Shown: in pieces, positions 8,361 through 12,794 of the stretch
Layout of the letters: each line of letters begins with the position of its first letter
Numbering within the stretch: position 1 is the first letter of the stretch
Source: Lachnospiraceae bacterium
GTDB taxonomy: Bacteria; Bacillota; Clostridia; Lachnospirales; Anaerotignaceae
DNA length: 12,794 bases
Direction: 5' to 3'
Assembly (NCBI GenBank): GCA_028695945.1
Contig: JAQVIB010000030.1
Coordinates: 1 to 12,794, forward strand
Made by a program: the position numbers and the translations under genes
Notes under the pieces: generated by a model
What the model saw: only the letters and a program-made list of their open reading frames with translations
Database searches by the model: none
Told to the model about the DNA's origin: nothing

Positions 8361-9509
8361 TTAATCACTGCTTTCCATTAATTTGCCAAAGGCTGAAATT
8401 ACTGCTGTAAGTTCTTCGTTATTTGAAAGCTTACGCAATTTATACACTGTGCTTTCTATTGTATTAGCATTAAAATATTCTTTAAGGTTGTCCAACTGGG
8501 GCAAAAATTCATGAAAGTTCAATTCTTTTAGGGTATCATCTACAAAAGATTTTAAAACTTCCGTGGCTGTTTGAGCCTCTTGTTTTTTAAGCAGATTATT
8601 GCTTTTTGAAAGAGTTTCAAAATAATCTATATTATAAAGGGTTATATTTTCCTCTTTATTTAGGCGTTTATCAATATCCGGCGGAACGGCAAGGTCTATA
8701 AAGATACGAGGCTTAATTATGGTTACTGCGTTACGGTATTCTTCTAAGGCTATTGTGTGGTGTGGCGAAGTGGTTGCACTTACAACAACGTCGGCTTCAT
8801 CTATAAGGCGGTAACGGTCTTTATAATTTACATAAGAAAGGTTTTCATAAAATGCCTCAAGGGTATCTTGTGGTTTATGTGTTCGCAATGTGCCTAAAAC
8901 CTTTATTTTCGGTTTTGCCAAAAGATTTTTTGCCACAATTGTTCCCGTCTTTCCGCTTGCTCCTATTACAAGAACAGTCTTTTCTTCCTTTTTAATGTCA
9001 AAAACCAAGTTTGCGGCCAAAGTTCCTATGGAAACAGGAGTTTTAGAAAGCCCTGTTTGGGTTTTAATTTTTTTGGCGGCAGTGATTGCTTGTTTAAAAA
9101 TTGTGTTAAGTTCAAAGCCTGTAGTGCCTTCTGCAAGGGCAAGGGCATAAGCTTCTTTTACTTGTCCCAAAATTTCATCCTCGCCAATTATCATGCTGTC
9201 TATGCCTGAGGTCACTTTGAAAAGGTGTGTTATTGCTTTTTCGCCTTCAAAATTAAGAAAATACTTTACTGCTGTTTGGGGCGGTATATTTTTATAAGAT
9301 GAAAGAAGAGACTCTATGGCAGACGGTGCGGTTTTATTACCCTCAAAATATATTTCCATACGGTTACACGTGTTTAAAACTAGGCATTGCGACACAGACG
9401 GGTTAGTTACCGCTATGCTAAGAAAGTTGATTTGCTCTTCCTTAGTTAGGGCAAAAAGTTTACGTATATCTAAAGGTGCGGTTTTATGGCTTACACTAAG
9501 TACATACAT
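8361..9509 (-). CDS. hemA: Glutamyl-tRNA reductase
   Basis: First committed enzyme of C5 tetrapyrrole synthesis. It reduces glutamyl-tRNA(Glu) with NADPH to glutamate-1-semialdehyde, which HemL uses. Motifs: SVSHKTAPLDIRKLFAL (5-21), the nucleophile Cys48 in LVLNTCNRMEIY (43-54), GEDEILGQVKEAY (109-121), a Rossmann loop VLVIGASGKTG (179-189), and IDLAVPPDID (271-280). At 382 residues it is shorter than the usual 410-460, mainly in the C-terminal dimerisation helix region. The nucleotide loop reads GASGKTG where GAGEMG-like forms are common, and LAVPPDI has Pro in place of the usual Arg. The start is supported by AGGAGA 6-7 nt upstream. It is the first gene of the operon, directly behind the promoter at 9554-9582. 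Confidence 0.96.
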   Translation of the reverse strand: MYVLSVSHKTAPLDIRKLFALTKEEQINFLSIAVTNPSVSQCLVLNTCNRMEIYFEGNKTAPSAIESLLSSYKNIPPQTAVKYFLNFEGEKAITHLFKVTSGIDSMIIGEDEILGQVKEAYALALAEGTTGFELNTIFKQAITAAKKIKTQTGLSKTPVSIGTLAANLVFDIKKEEKTVLVIGASGKTGTIVAKNLLAKPKIKVLGTLRTHKPQDTLEAFYENLSYVNYKDRYRLIDEADVVVSATTSPHHTIALEEYRNAVTIIKPRIFIDLAVPPDIDKRLNKEENITLYNIDYFETLSKSNNLLKKQEAQTATEVLKSFVDDTLKELNFHEFLPQLDNLKEYFNANTIESTVYKLRKLSNNEELTAVISAFGKLMESSD

Positions 9510-9553
9510 TTTAAATCTCCTAAAAAATTAGTTCCTACATTATTATGTATATA

Positions 9554-9582
9554 ATAGTAGAGGTATGGAATTACTTTGTCAA
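9554..9582 (-). promoter_or_regulatory. Sigma-A-type promoter of the hem operon
   Basis: On the minus strand TTGACA (9582-9577), a 17-nt spacer and TACTAT (9559-9554) lie about 45 nt upstream of the hemA ATG. The -35 is perfect and the -10 matches 4 of 6; slightly shifted TATTAT/TATATA alternatives overlap it. The predicted leader is only about 40 nt, too short for a cobalamin riboswitch. Confidence 0.75.
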
Positions 9583-9622
9583 GAAAAAGGCACAAGGTGA
9601 AAAAAATTAAGATATTTGCAGT

Positions 9623-9651
9623 TTGTCTTATTTGTAATTTTGTATTATACT
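9623..9651 (+). promoter_or_regulatory. Promoter of the polysaccharide deacetylase gene
   Basis: TTGTCT (9623-9628), a 17-nt spacer and TATACT (9646-9651) lie about 70 nt upstream of the deacetylase ATG, divergent from the hemA promoter. The sequence TATACTGTTGT at the -10 resembles TATACTGTAGT at the mgtC-like gene promoter. The predicted start of transcription is near 9658, just before a terminator-like hairpin. Confidence 0.6.
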
Positions 9652-9661
9652 GTTGTTGAGG

Positions 9662-9697
9662 AAAGGTGGTTTCCTATTTAAGGAAACTATCTTTTTT
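9662..9697 (+). terminator. Terminator-like hairpin in the deacetylase leader (possible attenuator)
   Basis: GGTGGTTTCC (9665-9674) pairs with GGAAACTATC (9682-9691), 10 bp with two G-U pairs and a 7-nt loop. It is extended by AAA/TTT and followed by T6 (9692-9697). On the + strand this has the form of a Rho-independent terminator, yet it lies between the predicted promoter and the AGGAGG ribosome site at about 9710-9715. It may attenuate expression, stabilise the mRNA 5' end, or block read-through from a more distant start. No gene upstream on the + strand needs a terminator here. Confidence 0.5.
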
Positions 9698-9721
9698 ACT
9701 TATTTTACAGGAGGAAGTGCA

Positions 9722-10591
9722 ATGAAAAAGCTATTATTTTTAGTACTTTCGTTCTCACTGCTGTTATGTAGCACGGTGTTTGGTGCAACAACAAAAGTGC
9801 CAATACTTATGTATCATGGGGTGGAAAAAGAAAGTACAGGCACATGGGTGGTTAGCGAGAAACAATTTAATGCAGATATGGAGTTTTTATCAAGAAACTT
9901 CTATACACCATTGGTGGCGGAGGACTTGATTAAGATAAAAAAAGGTGAATTGCAAATGCCTGAAAGACCTGTAATGATTACTTTTGACGACGGGTATGAA
10001 AACAACTACACCGTAGCTTTTCCTATACTTAAAAAAAATGACATGAAGGCAACAATTGCCGTTATAGGTCGTCTTATTAGGGATGAAAACGGAAGTGGGC
10101 GGGCAGGATATCTTCATTGGACCCAGCTAAAGGAAATGTACGACAGCGGATTGGTTGACATAGGCAGCCATACGTATAATTTACATGATTTGGATGCAGA
10201 GGGATTTTACACAGGCACAAACAACGGCATACGCCAGCTAGAAGGAGAAGTCGTTTCTAATTACCTAAAAAGAACGGGTGATGATTTAAGAAAAAGCATT
10301 AGTGATATTGAGGGGAATGTGGGCAATGATGTGTTATATTTTGCATACCCATTTGGTAAAACAAATGGATACTTCAATTCGGTTTTAGGCAACTACGGCA
10401 TAAGGGTGAGTGTTAGCACTAATACAGGCACTGCAAATATTGCAAATGGCCTTAACTGCATGCCTCGTTATACAATTACACCTGAACAATGGGTATGTAA
10501 GATTCTGCCTGCTATTAGTGAAGAAAAAAAGGCTGAAGAGGCAAAAAAATTAGGCGTGAAAGCAGACGATACAATTTTTAAGCAAAATTAG
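9722..10591 (+). CDS. Secreted polysaccharide deacetylase (NodB-type, CE4 family)
   Basis: I chose ATG 9722 because AGGAGG lies 7 nt upstream and it gives a classical signal peptide: MKK, then a hydrophobic core to about residue 18, with cleavage likely after VFG (21). A longer frame from 9653 would bury the signal. The mature protein has ILMYHGVE (28-35), the catalytic TFDDGYENN (87-95) with Asp89/Asp90, the metal-binding GSHTYNLHDL (148-157) with His150 and His155, and FAYPFGK (207-213). These are the four usual NodB-fold motifs. Enzymes of this family remove N- or O-acetyl groups from chitin-like polymers, peptidoglycan or exopolysaccharide; the substrate cannot be told here. No wall-anchor or lectin domain is present, and the C-terminal 25 residues are Lys/Glu/Ala rich. 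No clear terminator follows. Confidence 0.92.
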   Translation: MKKLLFLVLSFSLLLCSTVFGATTKVPILMYHGVEKESTGTWVVSEKQFNADMEFLSRNFYTPLVAEDLIKIKKGELQMPERPVMITFDDGYENNYTVAFPILKKNDMKATIAVIGRLIRDENGSGRAGYLHWTQLKEMYDSGLVDIGSHTYNLHDLDAEGFYTGTNNGIRQLEGEVVSNYLKRTGDDLRKSISDIEGNVGNDVLYFAYPFGKTNGYFNSVLGNYGIRVSVSTNTGTANIANGLNCMPRYTITPEQWVCKILPAISEEKKAEEAKKLGVKADDTIFKQN

Positions 10592-10635
10592 TAATAGTAC
10601 AAGGTTTATGATGTTTAATGGTAAAAAATGTATAA

Positions 10636-10682
10636 CAGTGAAAACCATTGCACATAAATGCCACTATATAGTATACTGTAGT
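10636..10682 (+). repeat. Shared upstream elements A and B, first copy
   Basis: Element A, CAGTGAAAACCATTGC (10636-10651), and element B, ATAGTATACTGTAGT (10668-10682), recur upstream of secG as CAGTGAAAACTATTGC (11464-11479) and ATAGTATACGGTAAT (11581-11595). The matches are 15 of 16 and 13 of 15. Here A and B are 16 nt apart and supply the -35 and -10 of one promoter. At secG they are 101 nt apart. Confidence 0.65.
10648..10677 (+). promoter_or_regulatory. Promoter of the MgtC-family gene
   Basis: TTGCAC (10648-10653), an 18-nt spacer and TATACT (10672-10677). The predicted start is near 10684, about 50 nt before the chosen ATG. A GTATAC-N6-GTATAC arrangement (10671-10688) overlaps the -10 and start region and could be an operator. 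Confidence 0.65.
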
Positions 10683-10694
10683 GTATACACAAAA

Positions 10695-10716
10695 TGAAGA
10701 AAGTCTTATTTCTTCA
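10695..10716 (+). other. Leader hairpin before the MgtC-family gene
   Basis: TGAAGAAA (10695-10702) and TTTCTTCA (10709-10716) form a perfect 8-bp stem with a 6-nt loop. It lies right upstream of the GGAG ribosome site (10721-10724). It is not followed by a T-run, so it is not a terminator; it may affect mRNA stability or initiation. Confidence 0.4.
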
Positions 10717-10732
10717 GAATGGAGTGGCATAT

Positions 10733-11428
10733 ATGACGGACTTTTTACAAATGGTAGAATATTTAAGAGAACTTAATGTGGCATCGCTTATTGTTAGATT
10801 TTTATTTGCCATTATATGCGGTGGAGTTATTGGTATTGAACGTGGCAAAAAGCGTCAAGCCGCAGGACTTAGAACGCATTTACTGGTTTGCATTGGTGCT
10901 GTGTGCATTATGATTGTGAACCAATATATTTGTATTTATGTTGACCCAGCAGCAGATATGAGCCGTATGGGTGCTCAAGTTGTAAGTGGAATTGGTTTTT
11001 TAGGTGCTGGAACTATTATTATTACAGGTAAAAGGCAGATAAAGGGACTTACAACAGCGGCAGGACTTTGGGCATCGGCAGCAATGGGTCTTGCAATTGG
11101 TGTAGCCTACTACGAATGTGCTATTATTATGTGTATCTTCTTATATATAATACTTCAAGGGCTTAACAATTTAGACGAAACATTTATAAAAGGTCATACT
11201 AACTTGGAGCTCTATTTAGAGTATGATGAAACATTCAGGCTTAGCTGTGTTTTGAAAGAAGTTCGTTGCGACGGTTGGCATATGGCAAATATAGAGCATA
11301 TAAATAAACACACTGGTGGAGGAGCTATGCAGATTACTATTACCAAAAATACAATAATTAAAAACTACGATGATTTGCTGGAACATATTAGGGCGATGGA
11401 TGGAGTAATGTATATAGAGGAATTTTAA
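10733..11428 (+). CDS. MgtC/SapB-family membrane protein
   Basis: I chose ATG 10733 (231 aa) because GGAGTGG lies 6-8 nt upstream. An in-frame ATG at 10694 has no ribosome site and sits only about 10 nt after the predicted transcription start. The N-terminal part has about five hydrophobic segments (roughly 17-34, 48-68, 82-98, 106-124, 126-145). It carries the family signature: GVIGIERGKKRQAAGLRTHL (31-50), QVVSGIGFLGAGTII (82-96) and GLTTAAGLWASAAMGLAIG (105-123). The C-terminal soluble part (about 157-231) resembles the ACT-like domain of longer MgtC homologues. In pathogens MgtC influences Mg2+-starvation survival and interacts with the ATP synthase. In environmental or gut clostridia the role is unknown, so a function in Mg2+ or membrane energy homeostasis is only inferred. 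It has its own promoter, and no clear terminator follows. Confidence 0.92.
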   Translation: MTDFLQMVEYLRELNVASLIVRFLFAIICGGVIGIERGKKRQAAGLRTHLLVCIGAVCIMIVNQYICIYVDPAADMSRMGAQVVSGIGFLGAGTIIITGKRQIKGLTTAAGLWASAAMGLAIGVAYYECAIIMCIFLYIILQGLNNLDETFIKGHTNLELYLEYDETFRLSCVLKEVRCDGWHMANIEHINKHTGGGAMQITITKNTIIKNYDDLLEHIRAMDGVMYIEEF

Positions 11429-11463
11429 ATTTATACTTATAAAATATATATTTAATGTTTTAC

Positions 11464-11595
11464 CAGTGAAAACTATTGCTACCAAGTTTGGCTTATGATA
11501 TAATGTGCAAAAATGCGTAGTTATTGAAGGGCAAAGTATTTTAAAAAAATATGCTCTGTATTATTCGCAGAAATTGTAGTATAGTATACGGTAAT
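11464..11595 (+). repeat. Shared upstream elements A and B, second copy
   Basis: CAGTGAAAACTATTGC (11464-11479) and ATAGTATACGGTAAT (11581-11595) repeat the two elements found upstream of the MgtC-family gene. Element A again carries the -35 of the promoter, but the -10 in use is probably the TATAAT at 11499. Element B lies in the leader, close to the secG ribosome site. Confidence 0.6.
11476..11504 (+). promoter_or_regulatory. Promoter of secG
   Basis: TTGCTA (11476-11481), a 17-nt spacer and a perfect TATAAT (11499-11504). It predicts a leader of about 115 nt. A second, weaker -10-like TATAGT/TATACG at 11580-11590 lies within element B, but I see no convincing -35 for it. Confidence 0.7.
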
Positions 11596-11624
11596 TTTAA
11601 AAAAAGCAACAGGAGGCTAAAATA

Positions 11625-11873
11625 ATGAGTACATTAGGTATGGTTTTAATTGGGTTATTGTCAATTGTGTCAATTGTTTTAACAGGAATTATTCTTTTAC
11701 AGAGTGACCGTGCGGCAGGTTTGGGTGCAATGGGCGCTGGTTCTTCTTCAAGCGGAGATTCCTACTGGAGCAAAAATAAAGGCAATTCAATGGAAGGTGC
11801 ATTATCAAAATACACAAAAATAGGCGGAGCACTTTTTATGATTATTGCTTTGGCTATTAACTTTGTAAAATAA
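11625..11873 (+). CDS. secG: Preprotein translocase subunit SecG
   Basis: Small membrane subunit of the SecYEG channel that assists SecA-driven export. It has 82 residues, typical for Firmicutes. Two hydrophobic helices (about 6-25 and 66-81) flank a Gly/Ser-rich cytoplasmic loop. The characteristic LLQSDRAAGLGAMGAGSSSS follows the first helix. AGGAGG lies 8 nt before the ATG. In many Firmicutes secG precedes rnr and smpB; here it stands alone between its own promoter and terminator, just before an rRNA operon. Confidence 0.95.
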   Translation: MSTLGMVLIGLLSIVSIVLTGIILLQSDRAAGLGAMGAGSSSSGDSYWSKNKGNSMEGALSKYTKIGGALFMIIALAINFVK

Positions 11874-11890
11874 TAAAAGATAAGAACAGG

Positions 11891-11917
11891 GGCAGGTGCT
11901 TAGGCATCTGCCTTTTT
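11891..11917 (+). terminator. Intrinsic terminator after secG
   Basis: GGCAGGTGC (11891-11899) pairs with GCATCTGCC (11904-11912) through one G-U pair, with loop TTAG and a T5 run. It begins about 17 nt after the secG stop and insulates secG from the rRNA promoters. Confidence 0.93.
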
Positions 11918-12013
11918 AATTTTAGTGAAACCATTTAAATTAAAGAATAAAGGGTGGCAAAGTGGTTATAATTAAGATTGATTAAAAGGTTAATATAAAG
12001 TTTGAAAAAACTG

Positions 12014-12041
12014 TTGACTTTTTGATATATGCGTGTATAAT
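12014..12041 (+). promoter_or_regulatory. rRNA operon promoter P1
   Basis: TTGACT (12014-12019), a 16-nt spacer and TATAAT (12036-12041). It is the most distal of five tandem promoters. The downstream sequence can fold GTGTC (12050-12054) with GACAC (12070-12074). The stretch 11918-12010 before it is A/T rich with nothing else recognised. Confidence 0.85.
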
Positions 12042-12129
12042 AAGTATTCGTGTCACCGCAACAGGCGAAGACACAGATGCAGAGTGAAAATGGAGATTTA
12101 AATGTTTAAAAACTTTTTGAAAAAAGGTA

Positions 12130-12157
12130 TTGACATTTTCTAAAAAGTCTGTATAAT
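12130..12157 (+). promoter_or_regulatory. rRNA operon promoter P2
   Basis: TTGACA (12130-12135), a 16-nt spacer and TATAAT (12152-12157); both hexamers are perfect. An A-rich stretch upstream (TTTTTGAAAAAAGG) could act as an UP element. The transcript would include the GTTGCGCAAC dyad at 12182-12191. Confidence 0.9.
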
Positions 12158-12246
12158 AGATTGAGTGTCACTTCGGAAGAGGTTGCGCAACAGGTAAGGA
12201 CGAATTGTTAAATGCAAATCAAGTTGAAAACTTCTTGAAAAAAGCA

Positions 12247-12274
12247 TTGACAAATTCTGAAAAACCTGTATAAT
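12247..12274 (+). promoter_or_regulatory. rRNA operon promoter P3
   Basis: TTGACA (12247-12252), a 16-nt spacer and TATAAT (12269-12274); both hexamers are perfect. It lies on the second 117-bp unit, with GTTGCACAAC at 12299-12308 in the same position relative to the -10 as in the P2 unit. Confidence 0.9.
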
Positions 12275-12363
12275 AGATCGAGTGTCGCTTTGAAAGAGGT
12301 TGCACAACAGGTTGAGATGAATTACTAAAAACCAAAACAAGTTGGAAAACTTTGAAAAAGGTA

Positions 12364-12391
12364 TTGACAAATTCTAAAAAATCTGTATAAT
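12364..12391 (+). promoter_or_regulatory. rRNA operon promoter P4
   Basis: TTGACA (12364-12369), a 16-nt spacer and TATAAT (12386-12391); both hexamers are perfect. Similarity to P2/P3 stops soon after the -10, and the dyad is absent. Confidence 0.9.
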
Positions 12392-12475
12392 AGATTGAGC
12401 ATTACAATTAAAGCTTAAACAAAGCGGTTTTGGAAATAAAGCATTGAAAATTTAAATAAAAATTTTAAAAAATGC

Positions 12476-12504
12476 TTGACAAACCGAAACAAACATGATA
12501 AGAT
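12476..12504 (+). promoter_or_regulatory. rRNA operon promoter P5 (proximal)
   Basis: TTGACA (12476-12481), a 17-nt spacer and TAAGAT (12499-12504). It differs from P1-P4 in spacer length, -10 and flanks, so it is not part of the repeat family. It lies about 200 nt before 16S, the usual place for the primary rRNA promoter in Firmicutes. Confidence 0.85.
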
Positions 12505-12557
12505 ATTACTTACCGGCACACAAAGCTGGTTAAGATAATAACAAAAAAATGAAACAT

Positions 12558-12570
12558 TGATCTTTGAAAA
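12558..12570 (+). promoter_or_regulatory. boxA-like antitermination sequence in the rRNA leader
   Basis: TGATCTTTGAAAA resembles the boxA element that rRNA antitermination factors (NusB/NusE) bind, and sits about 145 nt before 16S. The TCTTTGAAAACTAAAC context is common in Firmicute pre-16S leaders. Confidence 0.55.
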
Positions 12571-12607
12571 CTAAACAGTTGATTAAACTAAACCCATAGT
12601 TAATTTC

Positions 12608-12688
12608 TGCGACCAACGGTCGCAAAAGTAATTCAATGGAAACAAAAAACAAATGTCGGTGCGGACCGACAAGCTAGTGCAAACTGGC
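12608..12688 (+). other. Three pre-16S leader hairpins
   Basis: TGCGACC-AAC-GGTCGCA (12608-12624), TGTCGGT-GCGG-ACCGACA (12654-12671) and GCTAGT-GCAA-ACTGGC (12673-12688, one G-U pair, GNRA-type loop). None has a T-run. Together they probably shape the precursor 16S leader for processing. Confidence 0.6.
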
Positions 12689-12702
12689 AAGGACAAAAAC
12701 TT

Positions 12703-12794
<92 letters not shown>

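Larger units (their letters stand above)
12108..12399 (+). repeat. 117-bp direct repeats carrying rRNA promoters P2-P4
   Basis: The -10 boxes of P2, P3 and P4 start at 12152, 12269 and 12386, exactly 117 bp apart, and P1 is 116 bp before P2. The copies share ACTT(n)TTGAAAAA before each -35, the sequence after each -10 (TATAATAGATYGAG) and, in the first two intervals, AGAGGTTGCRCAACAGG. The fourth unit is cut off soon after its -10. The P1 unit is a diverged relative that keeps CGCAACAGG. The repeats vary at many bases and carry no spacers, so this is promoter amplification, not CRISPR. Confidence 0.88.

Noticed and set aside
5729..9150. Plus-strand open frames of 60-124 codons across the hem genes
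   Set aside because: They are antisense shadows of well-identified minus-strand genes, without ribosome sites or recognisable products.
9510..9553. Cobalamin or other riboswitch before hemA
   Set aside because: The predicted leader is about 40 nt and shows no B12-box-like or other structured element.
9653..9721. Upstream start for the deacetylase
   Set aside because: It has no ribosome site and would place 23 residues before an otherwise perfect signal peptide; it also lies in the leader hairpin and at or before the predicted transcription start.
9737..9790. Possible lipoprotein signal (LLLC) in the deacetylase
   Set aside because: The residue before Cys is Leu, not the small residue a lipobox needs, and a normal cleavage site follows at VFG.
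10694..10732. Upstream ATG for the MgtC-family protein
   Set aside because: It is about 10 nt after the predicted transcription start with no ribosome site; the ATG at 10733 has GGAGTGG.
12140..12370. Minus-strand frame of 76 codons in the rRNA promoter region
   Set aside because: It exists only because the 117-bp repeat length is a multiple of three, so the same frame stays open through the copies; it spans promoters P2-P4 and is not a plausible gene.
12108..12399. CRISPR-like periodic repeats
   Set aside because: The whole 117-bp unit is repeated, with point differences and no unique spacers, and it contains promoters.

Overview
The window is low-GC, AT-rich DNA from an anaerobic Firmicute. 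The 16S rRNA 5' end at the right edge is of the Clostridia type, and S-layer homology (SLH) domains, strong AGGAGG ribosome binding sites and long A/T-rich promoters agree with this. A relative of the Lachnospirales is a guess; the 92 bases of 16S are too few to name a genus.

Left part (1-2615, + strand): the 3' portion of a large cell-surface protein. It has SLH domains for wall anchoring, an Asn/Thr-rich linker, then about eight acidic, Ser/Asp-rich modules of about 80 residues. A bidirectional terminator separates it from the convergent genes to its right.

Middle (2628-9509, - strand): a small conserved-looking protein of unknown function, preceded in transcription by a tight six-gene tetrapyrrole operon read in the order hemA, precorrin-2 dehydrogenase (sirC-like), hemC, cobA-hemD fusion, hemB, hemL. 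Four of the five junctions overlap (1, 4, 4 and 11 nt) and the fifth has a 2-nt gap. Together these genes take glutamyl-tRNA by the C5 route to uroporphyrinogen III and on to precorrin-2/sirohydrochlorin. That output fits siroheme or cobalamin in an anaerobe; no heme-branch gene (hemE, hemN, hemH) is present here. One good sigma-A-type promoter sits in front of hemA and no riboswitch is visible.

Right part (9595-11917, + strand): three separately promoted genes. They are a secreted polysaccharide deacetylase with a terminator-like hairpin in its leader, an MgtC/SapB-family membrane protein, and secG, which ends in a clear intrinsic terminator. The mgtC-like and secG upstream regions share two short sequence elements.

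Right edge (11918-12794, + strand): the control region and start of an rRNA operon. Five promoters lie in tandem. The middle three are carried on direct repeats of exactly 117 bp, each also carrying a GTTG-NN-CAAC dyad (clear in two copies) or a trace of it. The proximal promoter is followed by a boxA-like sequence and three leader hairpins, then 16S rRNA.

I did not find a clearly novel defence or mobile system. The points most worth a second look are the repeat-built surface protein, the amplified rRNA promoter array, the leader hairpin of the deacetylase gene and the shared promoter elements.
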